Assembly (NCBI RefSeq): GCF_000485595.1
Contig: NW_014577318.1
Location: forward strand, 1 to 59,975
Direction of reading: 5' to 3'
DNA length: 59,975 bases
DNA from: Priapulus caudatus
Lineage: Eukaryota > Priapulida > Priapulimorpha > Priapulimorphida > Priapulidae
Position numbers and translations under genes: made by a program. Shown one piece after another: positions 1 through 12,277 of this stretch; positions within the stretch are counted from its first letter, which is position 1, and each line of letters starts with the position of its first letter. Under the pieces are notes generated by a model. The model was not told where the DNA came from. It did no database searches and saw only the letters and a list, made by a program, of their open reading frames with translations.

Positions 1-135
1 TGATAAAAAAAATTGAATTAAAAACAATGCCCTTAGAACAGTATAATACAAAGAAAAGCTATATATTGTGCCCCCCCACGAAAATGTAAGGCCCCCCAGT
101 GCCCCCCCGCTGAAAAAATTCTAGCTACGCCACTG
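1..135. mobile_element. Terminal part of a hAT-like DNA transposon, running off the left edge
   Basis: Read on the minus strand, the segment opens at 135 with CAGTGGCGTAGCTAG and continues into runs of G (complement of the C runs at 70-110). This type of end is common on hAT-like non-autonomous elements of invertebrates (family knowledge). Only one end is in the window, so the target duplication and length cannot be checked and no transposase is visible. Confidence 0.5.
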
Positions 136-1298
136 CGTTATCGTCGAATAAACATTGTGACGTGCGCGAAGCAAATAGGTTCTCTTAAGTTAACGTGCTT
201 AACATGCTCCATATACGTATTTCGCGCGCGCGTATGTCTAATTACGCTGGGCATTAAACATTCAATGTTGGACATTTTTGCCCAAATCCAAAGAGATCCA
301 GCCACGTGTCCAAGGAGATCCAGCCAGCGACGCCAAAAACTACGAAAACGAATAAAAAAAAGGATACTGTTCACTATAGACGCGAAATAAAAGGCTCGCT
401 GCGGTAACATGTAAGCTACCCTAAAAATTGAGCTTGTAAATCGTTACCCAAGGTCTAGATATCGAGTCTAAATATTTTTGCATGAAAGAGACTCAAAGGC
501 ACCCCTCCGCCACGCTACAGTTTGGGGGAAGGTTTCACCAAGCTTGCAAGATGTTAGTAACACATTAAACAAATATCGACGTGTTCCTTGCGCAAGTGTA
601 AAGGCACTACCTACCCGATGACGTAAAATGTATAGTTTTTATTGTGAGGCAACCATTCACTATTCGGTATACGCGCATCGTTTTTCATAATAGAACCTAG
701 CTGTTTTCGATCGATAGAACTTCTCAGCAATCTTTTCGCGCGTTGGACTGTTTACCGTCCATTAACGCGGCTAGATCTGTTTCGAATATACGTGATATAT
801 TTATCTATACGTTTCGCTGTGCACGCAGTTTTACGATATTTATGATATAATTGTGGAACCAAAGCGCTGTTGCAGGAAGTATATGTTTTTTTACTGAGCT
901 AAACTGATAATGATCATAATTTTCTTTATTTTAATATGTTATACTTGTTAATTATATTTTATACCGGCTATATGCATATCAGCGTTCACACGCAATATAA
1001 GTTTAGAGCTACATTATTGTGTTTATTTAACCTATTATCATTATAATTATAATACTGGTTTTATTTCTATTTAAAATTTTGGGTTGTATAACATAAATCT
1101 CCTGTTTTATATGATGTTATTGAGAATATAGTTTATACATTGATATGACTATTATTAAAAACTATGATCTATCATGTCGTCGAAGTAATTCATTTCGTCA
1201 TGCCACCAGACTTTGTTTTTATTTTGCTTTTATAAGGTAACCATATTACCATATTTTTTCACGTTCAGGAACAACTTGATGGTTTCCAACCGCTTACC
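136..1298. other. Intergenic DNA without recognised feature
   Basis: AT-rich sequence with only short open frames. The 90-codon minus frame at 138-410 and the 77-codon plus frame at 157-390 overlap antisense, have no recognisable domain and no splice context. I see no RNA gene. Confidence 0.5.
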
Positions 1299-1301
1299 TA
1301 A

Positions 1302-1717
1302 AGCCCGGCGCACACGTGAGGATTTTTACTCAAGGTATAAGTGGTAATGCAAATCACGTGCCTGTGCGCAGCCAATACTGGGCGCACAATGATGTAAACG
1401 CATGCGCTGTGAGTACCAGTGTTGAGTAAATTTAAGCAGCTAGTGCGCACACGGTGAGTATTTTGACGCATAAGTCAAAAATTATCAAACATGTTTGATA
1501 TTGAGTTTCTTGATGCATGCGTCAGAAAACTCAACGAAAATCCGGCGCACACGTGAATATTTTGACGCATGAGTCAAAAATTATCAAACATGTTTGATAT
1601 TGAGTTTCTTGATGCATGCGTCAGAAAACTCAACGAAAATCCGGCGCACACGTGAGTATTTTGACGCATGCATCATTTTACTTTCAAGAGTAAAATTACT
1701 CACGTGTGCGCCGGGCT
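1302..1717. mobile_element. 416-bp non-autonomous inverted-repeat element (PIF/Harbinger-like), TAA target duplication
   Basis: The ends are inverted copies beginning AGCCCGGCGCACACGTGAG (left, 1302) and ending with its complement (right, 1717). TAA stands on both sides (1299-1301 and 1718-1720), which fits the 3-bp TWA target preference of PIF/Harbinger elements. The interior holds a 99-bp tandem repeat (starts near 1460, 1559, 1658), and each unit carries an internal GGCGCACACGTGA motif copied from the terminus, so the element has grown by repeating its own end. There is no transposase frame. Confidence 0.75.
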
Positions 1718-1720
1718 TAA

Positions 1721-3057
1721 TTACTTGACTTATTGCATTTTTAATCATATTTTCAATGTTTTTGTTAGATATATGATAGCTGTGCATGATGATAAATCGT
1801 TTAAACAAGGACGAGACTGCTAACAATTGAGAGATCAAGCATATAGCAATCACAAGTCACTGACTATTGTTCATTTTCATAAACTGCGATAGTCAAGAAA
1901 AGTCGGATTTATTTGGCAAGTTGAAAAAACAGTGAAAGCTCTATTTTTGTGTCCTATTTATTGAGATGTTGGGGTATGGTATCGGATGTTATTGATTAAT
2001 CAGTAACTGTAGTACGTGAAACTTTATTGTTGGTTATAATCTGTTTACAAAGTGATTCATTTCAGTAACGTCAATCTTGTTGAATATCTTTTCATAAAGG
2101 TATATATATTGCATATTGCAATACGCAAGATGTTATCATGAATGAATAAAAAACAAATTTATTCACTCCTGATGTTATCCTGATGTTATGTATACTCATA
2201 AATCTCTTAATTTCTCTAGCCACGGGTTTCTTATACTCGATCACTGTCATCTCTATCGTCTTGGTCATCCATTTACTCGCATTTTGCGTGCCATTTCAAT
2301 AAAGCCGATACTAACCTATTACTTGCATAATTTGCACATGCACGTCCCTTTCATTCATAAAACGACGCGATTAAACGTTACTAGAGACAAGCGTAATGAG
2401 TTCAGTAGCTAATATAGCGCTGTTGTCTTTCACACGGTATGCGCCGATCTGTGTAATTATGATTCTAATAATACTATTAGGAATTAATTATATGAGCACG
2501 CTTAAAACTAATTGCCATGCATTAGCCGTTCAACTATATCCAGCCTCTTTAATAGTCTGTAACAACTAGGCTGTGTTAACAACACACTGATGAAGTTGCA
2601 TCACTGCCAAATTATGTGCGACATGTTTCATATCGAATATATTTGGTTATATATGCTCACGCTGCGTGCGCGAGTGCATGCCCGCACGTACGTAGGCCTC
2701 TACGCACGTGGCGAGTGGGTCCGTGCATGGTTACGTGAATTTGTATAAGTGAATGTGAGCGCATGCGTGCGCGCGGTCGATCGGACGTGCGTGCGGCTAT
2801 GTGAACTGGTGCGTGTGTGCCCGTGCGGTGGTGCTTATACGCCTCTGTGCACCACACTGTGACCACAAAACACTCCAACACATCCGTTACTACAAGTCAG
2901 TGTGGCGTTCTGTGCGCATAACTGTGGCGTCTTTAGAATATTCTATTATTATATATTAGTTGTTTTCACGCTGCTATAGTTCTATGAAATAATAACAATG
3001 GTAATCTAATCAGTTTAGAGTTACAATGAAATGAAACAAAGTCTGTAAATTGCTGCC
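1721..3057. other. Intergenic DNA with a TG/CG-rich patch
   Basis: No gene is recognised. Positions 2655-2860 are rich in alternating TG/CG (GTGCGTGCG type), which gives artificial open frames on the minus strand. The rest is AT-rich. Confidence 0.5.
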
Positions 3058-3977
3058 TTACGCTGGGTTTACACTGCCAACTTTGTGTTGGCGAATTGGC
3101 GAATTGGACCAACTTCCCAACGCTCTACCAACCGTTTCATGAACTGGGCAGCGCGTTTACACTGACGACTGCGAGTTGGCCAACTCGATCGTGCGGTCTG
3201 CGTCGACCGCGAGCGTACGCGTGGGGCGATGGATATAGGCATTATTGCATGTATAAATTCTTGAGGTATCGCACGCACAGGCGCAAAGACTCGTGCACAG
3301 TCACATACTATTAGATGCCACGAGGGCAGTGGATTACTGGAGCGGTTTCCCATTGGATTTGTCCATGCTCGTGATGCCGACCTCCTCCTCATGTGCACGT
3401 GCGCGCCCGCGTGTACCTTCCCCGTGTACAACAGGTGTACGTGAGTGTACGTATCTGCCGTACACAGATGCACATGACCATGTAACCTCGTACTTCGCTG
3501 GTGTCGGGAAAAGGCCGTAGGCATGATGAGTAGCAACAGCGTAAGACAAGAAACAAACACGAACTAGCAATGTAACGTACCACAAACGGTTATATTGCTC
3601 ATAATGCAACAGTGAGAAACGTACAGATGAGTGCGTACAACAGAGCGTAGGCAGTGGTCAAACAAATGGAAGGGAGTACCTCCTCCTCCCTGTCACGGCG
3701 CTCTTAAATCTAACCGGACTTGTTGTTCGACCTCCCCGGTCACAACGTGCGCCGGCTGCGGGTTATAATATATTATCCCGCGCTCCGGCCTCTCTGCTGA
3801 CGTCGTTAGCTACCTCATTAGCTTCCATTATTACCCCCACCTGCTGCATCGCGCTCACCGAATTTAATCGTCGTCCTCTCGTATATTTCCCGCTGGCTCG
3901 TCGCTAACGCGACCCGCACGGTGTCACGCCTAAACTAACAGTAATTAATGAGCTAGGCCTGAAACCCGGTCCGTTAC

Positions 3978-4172
3978 AGGCGCACGCGTGCGTATACACG
4001 CATCCGCGCACGTACACGCATGCGCGCACGCACACACGTGCGTGTACGTACACGCGTGCGCGCACATACACGCGCGCGTGTACGTACGCGCATGCGCGTA
4101 CATACACGCATGCGTGTACGTACACGCATGCGCGCACATACACGCACATACACGCATGTGTGCACGTACACA
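3978..4172. repeat. Alternating purine-pyrimidine (CA/CG) tract
   Basis: About 195 bp of almost uninterrupted RY alternation made of CACGCATG, CGTACACG and CGCGCACA units. Such tracts can adopt Z-DNA. The open frames over it on both strands are by-products of the repeat. Confidence 0.85.
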
Positions 4173-4344
4173 CAGGCGGCAACGGAGAGGGGAACAGGGG
4201 GAAGAGAATGATGTTGGGGATGCGGATGAGGATCGTATGCGAGGATGCCATGTACGTGCACGCACTGGTTGATGAGCGCCACCTTGTTCTCTGTAACTTC
4301 CGGCTCCGCCGTGTCATCGCGAGTTCCCGTGACGTCGGCACCTC

Positions 4345-4945
4345 GGCGACGTAGCGCCCCAAAGTAAATGACGTAGGAACGATGTTGAGCACGCAAAAGA
4401 GATTACATCGCAAATTCTGACCTTACTACTTCGTTGGAGCGGCACTGCCCGCCTCATTTCCATTCCTACCCTATAAGGTATAGCGATTGGGGCATCGCCA
4501 CCTCGGCGACATAACGCCTAAAGTAAATGGCCTAAGGCTGATGTTACGCATTTAAAACAAAGCGTGGATGCCGGACAGTTTGTGCGCATTGCAAATCCTT
4601 TCACTTTGATTGGGAATTGTGATTCAAAATTTTCACTTCAGGGGGTCGCAGCATCCCGCAGCAATTTTCCCTATGCTAATATACATGAACTGACGCTCGC
4701 GTCGCTCGTCGCCGTTGCAAGCCAAGATAAATACCTTCGGCCGATCTTGGGCATTCAATCGACGTCACGTGTGCATTGTAAAATCCCATCTACAAGATTC
4801 ACTTTGCTCGCAGCATCGCGCTCCGGATGCCGCGTGTGCTAATTATTGTACATGAAGATGGCGCTCGCGCGTTGGTCACCCACCGTTCACTGCCAGGATA
4901 ATTTTCTTCGGCCGTTCTCACACGTTCAACGGCCTGGAAACCGGA
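4345..4945. repeat. Two diverged direct duplications inside the 3.2-kb element
   Basis: A roughly 55-bp block at 4338-4392 (CTCGGCGACGTAGCGCC, AAAGTAAATG) recurs at 4500-4553. A block of about 140 bp starting near 4627 (GCAGCATC, ATACATGAAC, GCGCTCGCG, CTTCGGCCG landmarks) recurs from about 4794. The copies are clearly diverged, so the duplications are old. Confidence 0.55.
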
Positions 4946-5550
4946 CGCTATCGTAATAATATCTAATATATTATTTATTAAATAAATCTATGCTGAGGTA
5001 CTGAAATGACTCAAGAAAACTGCATAATATAGCTTGATGAGAGAGAGAAGGGTGGGAGACTGAGAAAAGGCAGTAGGGGTGATAGCTGAGCGGCCGTAAA
5101 AGAAGCAGGAGGTTGAGCGAGGGACAAGGGGGGCAAGGGGAAAGACGAGTGAAGTAGGTATTTTTTCACGCTACAGGCTATAGGGCAGGCTCAAACTTAT
5201 AAATACAGGTATACTGATAATGATTTATTACATAAATCTATGCTGAGAGACCCCCTGACCATAAATAAATAGTCATCACAAAATATAACTCTTCTGGTGA
5301 GATATTGCGCATGCGCTAACACACGAACGTAGCCAGATCATGCAGCGCGGACCTTACATGCCATAACATACCATAAGATCTTCTTCCTATTTCTTAAGTA
5401 AGGTCTACTGATGGAATGTTATCATATATTTATATGCTAGGATAACACCTCTTCATTTCAAATGCATAATTATTGCATAATATTAATTTTCTCGGGAGAT
5501 ATTGCGCATGCGCGAACACCGTTATTAAATCACCGAGTTGCACTCTCTAC

Positions 5551-5662
5551 CTCTTTCTCTTTCCCTTTCTTTCTCTTACTCCCCCTCTCTCGTTTTCTCG
5601 CGCGCTCTCTCTCTCTTTCTCGCGCGCTCTCTCTCTTTCTCGCTCGTTCTCTCTCGCTCTAG
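5551..5662. repeat. CT-rich low-complexity tract
   Basis: Polypyrimidine run of CTCTCT, CTTTCTCG and CGCGCTCT units. The serine/leucine/arginine-rich frames over it are artefacts. Confidence 0.8.
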
Positions 5663-6280
5663 TGAAATGAGCAATTTCAACAAATTAATATAAATGTGTA
5701 ATGACGTACGCGCTTAATACCTGCGGCATTATGCCGCTACGTGGCGCGCCTGCTCGGCTACAGTAATTGAGTGGCAAAGCAGAGGTTACAACTTTTTTGC
5801 AGCTTTTTTCCACAATTCCAAGAAATAGTTTTGCTGTCGCCCTCATCTCACCGGTGGTCACCCCTACATATTCAATAATGAACCCGACCTAAACAATACC
5901 CCCCTGTACATAGTCATGTGATAGTCAGAATAAAGGCTGTACATGTACTCAAAAGTACCTGAAATACCATTTTCCACACTGCACAGACACGTGCCGCAGA
6001 AACCCGCGCGCAAATGGTCTCCCTCTGGGTGGAGGGACACCCCTGATTGCTGTTCTCTAATGGGCCACTTGGCAAAAAAACGTCCAACACGCCAACTCCG
6101 AGTTGGCGAAATTAGAACATGTTCTAATCTTCCAACTAGTTGCTATCGATCGGTTGGACGCGCAACTTTTGCGTTTACACTGCCGATGATCAGTTGCAAA
6201 GTTGCGAAGTTGCGAAGTTGCGAAGTTGGTACAATTCGGCAATTCGCCAACGCAAAGTTGGCAGCGTAAACCCAGCTTTA

Positions 6281-9105
6281 GAAAACATTAATGTGATGGT
6301 TGAGAGACGACAATATGTCTTATGTGCAAGTTTTATAGGGAAGCTGTGCTCGTCTGGCAATTACAGTGTGTGCTCAGATACCTATAACAGATTTGCCTAC
6401 ACGCCGCTAAAAGCACTGAGAAAAGATCCAATAAGTTTACAGATAACTACAACAATCACTAACTCATGAAACGCCATCACTTGGCGCCAGAGTATTGGCT
6501 GCGGCACCATATACTCCATCTAAGTGCGGCGTAAGGAATAAATAGGCTGTGCGATGGCTTCTTGTTAACATAGAGTGTGGCGCCATGCTGTGTTCAATGC
6601 CATGTTGCAAATGGGTCCCTGAGTGGCATAACTGCAAAATTATATCACGACTAATTAATATTCAATACAAATGATTAAGGCGGAATATTTCCACAAGAAA
6701 ATAGAAATTAAAGATCGATATTAGTGGCTCCGCGATGTAGCAACGTATTGTATAGTTTAATATAGTATAAATAAAGTATTTTATTACTTATGTCACTATA
6801 GTAAAATTATCTATTAAATTAAATGCATGTATGAAATGGCGAACTTGCCTGCAATTTCCTTTTCTAATAGCGAGTTCTAAAGACAAGTTCTGTTAATCTC
6901 GCTACTCAGCTCAGTGGTTAGTCGAAACGTTTTTTTACACGAATTGCACTTTGCTGAAATCCAACGTCTACGTGTTTTCGGGTTTCTTCAGCCTGATGTG
7001 TGACGTTTATTTACCCATTCAGCGTGGCACCTAAAAGAACACGGAACCTTTCTTTGGCTTTGGCTGCTTTATTAACGTTAACGAAGTGGCATTTCACTCC
7101 CGTGGATAAGCGAGTATAGGCTAAAGGATCTCGTTGAAGTATCGATATAACTCTAGCTATACCTGCACGGCAGACCGGCTATTTAACGTCTGGACTTGGT
7201 TACTCAGGTTTAAATGGTTTCACTGCGCTAGTCGTGGTCGGAGTGGCAGGGTTAGCCCCGAATGACAGCGTGTCTATATATACAGAGAAGGACAACTGTT
7301 TTTAATCACATCTGCTGTTACACGGTGGCTTTACTTTAATTTGAAGTATGCTATAAAATATTTAAGCAGTATCAACAAGATCGACGTATCGGTGAAACGT
7401 ATAATGAATGGCCACGCTGAATCAATCTTAGATTGTCGTCGGAAATCTTATAAAATATTTATGACCCGTATTGAAGATAAGGTGGTCCTGCAATGCAATA
7501 TACTCCTGCTTTAGACATTATTGAATTCTTTCTTATATTATAACTATATATAGTAAACTGCGCGCACATTCTATAGCATGATTTTCTGTTGGTTAAAGAA
7601 TCGTGTTATTAAATGAATGAAGTTACTACTGTTACGAATTTATTTAAGCATTTCCCGTATTGCAAAACAAACTAATATTTATGATATTTAAATAATAATT
7701 TTCCGTAATATTGCACTAGGTGTTATGTTTTAATGTAAAGAAATCCGAATGCAGTAAAAACTCTTGTTTAACCAAATATCACCTTGTTCTCATATCATCA
7801 ATGCAAATTCATGGGTATATTGTTACACGAAGTACATCTTAACGGTAAAATTTTCCAGCGCACAAACTGATGCCTGCAAATCTACGTACAAGGTGACATT
7901 TCCTACATGGCTGTGGTTTGTTCGTGGCCTAAACTCCAAAGAAACGAAACCGAAACACGTCAATACTGTGATCATTTCGTACATATATGCCTTAAAATCG
8001 ATGTATTATACGAATATATCTAATGACTATATATCCAGAGAGCAGAGTATATGTTCTACCATCCCCCCCCCGCATGTCGACACACGCTAACCCAGGCGCC
8101 TGTAACACCACACAGCGCACGCGCCCACACGGACACTATTGCATTCAGTATACATCTTTTCCGTGGAGTTGCGCTTTTGAAGTTAGTTTTTTCTTCGCCG
8201 AGGTTGCGTTGTTAGGCTGCTGACGTGCGCGGTAAGCAATCGGCTAATACGCTCACGGCTGGAGGTCGTTGATTACGCGCTGCTGCCGCGTTGCTTGGTT
8301 ATAGCCTGATTAGGAGGCCGCACACCGCCATGGCGACAATAGCTCCAGCGAGCTAAGAAAATATCGTCTATAATGAGCAGCGTGGCGCCTTGTCCGCCAG
8401 CCGACATGACATCGATTCCAAACTAATATTAGTCAGCTGATGTTGTTAATGATTATTATAGCGCCTCTACTGCGCGTTCTATAGTAACCCTTTCGACGAA
8501 TTCCGATGTCATTTCGATTATATATATACTAGCTGCGGGTACCCGCTGCGCTAGGTAAAATCGTGCTACTAATTCACACTACTAATAATTGGACACAATA
8601 GGAACATTGGGTAAAAATCGACGATAACATTGCACACAATATCAATATTTACAAATCAGTCTAATAAGATAATAAGCATGGTAAAAAAAAAATGTTACGT
8701 ATGACATTTATATGACAGCACAACCCCACTTAGAACCCCTGGAACATAATAGTAATATGGCGTAAATGACAAAAAGTTATTATAACAGCATGTACGAATG
8801 GGTTGCACTTTTCATTTCAAAGCCTCTTGATAAACAATGTTTTTTCGTCTTATTCTCTGGTGGAAATATGTAGATTCCTGGCGTCTCCACTGTTGAGCTC
8901 CCCACGAATCAGAAAATGCATAGCTTTCGAATGGTACAATCCATTGTGAGATCGTACCATGAATAAAAAAAAATCCATATATAGTATCATAGTATAGATA
9001 GAGACAGGCCAGCGAGTGGGGGGTGTGTGTGTGCACTGGATATTGTGTAGTGAATGCTTGGCGCGTGACGATGTACATTAAAATTAAAGGACAATTGAAG
9101 TCAAA
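6281..9105. other. Intergenic DNA, no gene recognised
   Basis: Mostly AT-rich unique-looking sequence. At 8521-8555 the string TACTAGCTGCGGGTACCCGCTG resembles (as a partial match only) the ends of dispersed elements in many invertebrate genomes; no element boundary can be drawn. A 122-codon minus frame at 8812-9180 overlaps the left arm of the inverted repeat at 9110 and has no domain I recognise. Confidence 0.45.
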
Positions 9106-9109
9106 TTTT

Positions 9110-10012
9110 ATAACTTCTGTAACGTTTTTATACATAGAAATACATTCAATAACGTATTCCATTTCAAATCCGGCGCCCAATTTGTAAGAAACACATGAAT
9201 ATTAATCTAGGTCATGTGACGTCACAGCCCCCCGTTGGAACGCGCCATTATATAGCGTAACAGTGCTAACACGCTAGTATATGTTACGCTAGGTGAAAGT
9301 ATTGTTACAGCATACAACAAACATGTAGCCTGTAAATGTACTTATATTCATGTACATACATATTACCTGTGTGGAAAATGCATTCACGGTATATGTACAT
9401 GACTTGCGTAGAGATGTTTGTACATGTACAGATACATATGTGATTCTGACCGAGCGTGATAAGCCCGGTGATCAGTGTACTCGCATGCCTCACCTGGTCT
9501 AGCGTCGAACTGGTCTACAATAACCCTGATCTTCTCGTTCTCATGGCAGCATATACATTCAGGTGTCGTACTCATTAATTCACAAACACTACAAGAACAC
9601 CAGTATTTGTCTACAGTCCTATCTGGTACCGAAGCTTCCATTCCGCCATGTTGTGACTGTTCTGATTCTTGAGAAGTTTGTGCCGACTCTTCGCGTTGCT
9701 TTTTCAGACGATTCTCCTCAATTTCTTCTTGTGTATATTCAGGCTCAAACCTATATCCAACTGGTAAATCACTATAAATATCATCATCATCTGGGTAATC
9801 ACTAGAATCATTGAAATTATCGCTTTCTGTCTCCATCTTATACACCACACGCACTATGTTTACATAATGGCGTGTTTCAACAGGGGGCTGTGACGTCACA
9901 TGACCTAGACTAATATTCATGTGTTTCTTACTGCGGATTTGAACTGCGGGCGCCGGATTTGAAATGGAATACGTTATTGAATATATATTTCTATGTATAA
10001 AAACGTTACAGA
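9110..10012. mobile_element. Inverted repeat of about 140-bp arms enclosing a coding exon
   Basis: The left arm (about 9110-9252) and right arm (about 9870-10012) are inverted copies with high identity apart from small indels. Shared landmarks are TCTGTAACGTTTTTATACATAG, AATAACGTATTCCATTTC, CACATGAATATTA and GGTCATGTGACGTCACAG. The right arm runs into the 10-base gap at 10013, so the outer boundary and any target duplication are unknown. The 600 bp between the arms carry the P2X7-like exon on the minus strand. It could be a foldback transposon carrying a gene fragment, or an inverted duplication. Confidence 0.6.
9494..9836 (-). CDS. First exon (partial gene) for a P2X7-receptor-like cytoplasmic cysteine domain
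   Basis: The frame opens METESDNFNDSS with an acidic start, then GYRFEPEYTQEEIEENR and a cysteine cluster WCSCSVCELM followed by ECICCHE. The pattern C-x-C-x2-C-x2-M...E-C-x-C-C-x-E is that of the zinc-binding intracellular (ballast) region of P2X7 receptors, which in many invertebrates occurs as a stand-alone protein without channel segments (family knowledge). The conserved part stops at residue 114, where AG|GTGAGG gives a good 5' splice site, so a second exon with the rest of the domain is expected at lower coordinates; I could not identify it. Without splicing the frame continues to a stop ending at 9384. Translation starts at 9836, just inside the right arm of the inverted repeat. It may be functional or a captured fragment. 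Confidence 0.55.
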
Positions 10013-10022
10013 NNNNNNNNNN
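10013..10022. other. Assembly gap (10 N)
   Basis: Ten N bases lie directly at the outer edge of the inverted-repeat arm, so the true length is unknown. Confidence 0.99.
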
Positions 10023-10673
10023 GCGTGTGTGTGTATGTGTTATATACGTTTGGCTACATATGTACGGGAGCGAAATTATATTACGGGTGCGTGTAGTCTC
10101 TTGCACACACGATCTAAATAATAAGCGTATACATGAATTATACATGTGTCGGAAATGCTAGGCAAATGTGCAAAACTGAAATCAACGTTGTTTTCGGGTG
10201 AGCAAAATAGGAAATATTCATCTATAAGGGAAAGAATAATTTGACTTGCATGTCCGCTTCGTAGAGCGAGAGAGCGCCGATGCACACGCCGTTACTCAAT
10301 AATGAATAGAGAACCTGCATCACAAACGTGTCATGACCAAAAACTAAAAAAAGAACAAAAACTGTATAACACGAACTCTGTTTATTAAAATATATCAAAC
10401 CATTACAAACTATAGTATTCAATTATAAACAACAAGACTATGTTGAACGATATATAAATAATCAAATATCGATATAATATATTGATAATCGCCGATGTGT
10501 ACGATACGATCGGCATATATCGATGCCAAGACGATAACAGTGATTTGTCATCTATCATATACCATCCATATCTGAATAAAGCACACACGTGCGCAAACAT
10601 TTGTTTTAATATTTAATTACTTTAATAATTAATATACGAGCACATCGAGCAGGCACATACGGGGTGTCGTTCT

Positions 10674-10832
10674 ATGCTGGAAGCAAGAACCCCGAGCGCC
10701 ATGAGTGTTGCAGTGCTCGCGCTACTCGTCTATTGGACGCACCTGTGGTGCGGGGCATGCGCCTTACGGCACGCCGACACAGCCCTACGACTATACTTCC
10801 CCTGCGAGCTGAGACCCGATAGACCGCCTTGA
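10674..10832 (+). CDS. Short open frame with a signal-peptide-like start (52 codons)
   Basis: The frame lies in a GC-rich island. After nine residues a second in-frame ATG (10701) begins MSVAVLALLVYWTHLW, a hydrophobic core ending CGACA, which looks like a signal-peptide cleavage site. The remaining part has one cysteine and ends in PDRPP before TGA at 10830. I recognise no family. It could be a small secreted peptide, the first exon of a longer gene (no good donor is seen near its end) or chance. Confidence 0.2.
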   Translation: MLEARTPSAMSVAVLALLVYWTHLWCGACALRHADTALRLYFPCELRPDRPP

Positions 10833-11467
10833 CGGGCCACGCGACTGCAACGCGACCTGCCGAGCGCTGCCGAAGCCGCCGATACACACACTCATATACG
10901 TCATCAACGCTCAACGACTCCCGCTATTATAAATCTCACAGAAGTGCGGACAGTTTGAAAACTTCGTATCGATGAGGCTCTACGATAACTACTTTGAGTT
11001 GTGGCTGCAGGAGGACTACACTCGTAGATATTAAATATTTAAACCCATACGGTACCTATCTTTACTCATCATCCGAACAGCTCTGATTTTTATTCACTTG
11101 CTGCCGGTAGACGCATCAACGTGTTGTGGTGAGAAGAGAGAGGACCCTTCATCCGACACTGTAACAGGTAGTATGCCTTCGCTCACTCCTCAACGTGTGC
11201 AGTGCTTAAGTAAGAATGTATACGAATATTGAATATGATAGTAAGTTATTTGTATGGACTCATATGCGTTTATTATATATCTCTCTATAGTTAATTATTT
11301 TTTTAACATATAGCGCTGAAGCTAAACATAAGTAATTATATGACTGTCTTAATGCGCCATGCGTATAATATATTGTAGTAATATATAATTCATCTAATAA
11401 AACCGTTAGACCATAGAAACACAACATAAATTGACAGACTGTTTTTGTTATAACTCCGGATTGTTAA

Positions 11468-11701
11468 ATGATTTATTGTAGAAGTTACAGCTGTAGAGGT
11501 TACCCTAACTCTATACGCAGTCTTGCTGTTCCAAGTATCTGGAACGATATACTATGTGATCTAAAATTTCTCTCATTTTCAGGTGAAAACTTACTCGGTT
11601 TTCATCACTTCATATTTCTGGTACAAAATTATTTATCGAATCCAGAGAAGCGTTTACGTTATCACGTGACGTGTTATCACGTGACGTGTAGACAGTTTTA
11701 A
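11468..11701 (+). pseudogene. Possible degraded 3' end of a non-LTR retrotransposon
   Basis: The frame contains SLAVPSIWNDILCDLKFLSF, which resembles the short conserved tail after the reverse transcriptase in many non-LTR elements (P-x-x-W-N-x-I/L-P...S-F pattern). No upstream polymerase motifs are present, and the similarity is short enough to be chance. Confidence 0.25.
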
Positions 11702-12194
11702 TAATAAGCTGTTCTATTTTACCGTAGCGATGCCGATTTTAAACATGTTTAAATAGAACTAATTTGTATTCTACGGCGCACGTGCGTCGTTTTATAACAG
11801 TTAATACGGTGTCATCTCTCCTTAAATATGGTTCGATTTCCGATATGCAGCCGTGCCTAACAAGACGCTTTATACGAATCGCATGTCTAATTTAATTATT
11901 TCGTTCGGCTATACGTGCATCTCGACATTGTTATTGCTTGCCTAGATTCAGATGAAGTTCACTTTTTATGCGAACATTTTCCTTTCTCTTGCTTGTAGAA
12001 TAGGCTAAGGGTCACGACTACCTATAGACTAATATATATATATATATATATATACCGCGGAGACACTGAATCGCTGGGTACAGTTTGGCATGACAGACAT
12101 TGCGTGGATTTTGTTAGAACATGATGACCAATTACTGGTTGATTCTGTTATATAACGAAAAATAGACTGTATACTTGTATCCGGTTTGGTTTGA

Positions 12195-12207
12195 TTTGGT
12201 GTGTGTG

Positions 12208-12277
<70 letters not shown>

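Larger units (their letters stand above)
3061..6277. mobile_element. 3.2-kb inverted-repeat element (Harbinger-like ends), TTA target duplication
   Basis: The left end (3061-3120) and the reverse complement of the right end (6277 back to about 6218) match over roughly 55 bp, starting GCTGGGTTTAC, then CTGCCAACTTTG and GTTGGCGAATTG. TTA lies directly outside both ends (3058-3060, 6278-6280), as expected for PIF/Harbinger insertion. The first terminal base differs between ends (C versus A on the reverse strand). The interior has no credible transposase; it is filled with a CA/CG tract, diverged internal duplications and a CT-rich tract, so it is non-autonomous or a composite. An alternative is two nested smaller elements. 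Confidence 0.65.
10023..12020. other. Intergenic DNA with one GC-rich island
   Basis: AT-rich apart from a GC-rich island at about 10660-10920 that contains the short secreted-peptide-like frame described separately. Two copies of TTATCACGTGACGTGT stand in tandem at 11658-11688. Confidence 0.45.

Noticed and set aside
6899-6935. tRNA-like A-box text CAGCTCAGTGGTTAG
   Set aside because: No matching B box, no acceptor-stem pairing and no anticodon arm; not a tRNA and not a convincing SINE.
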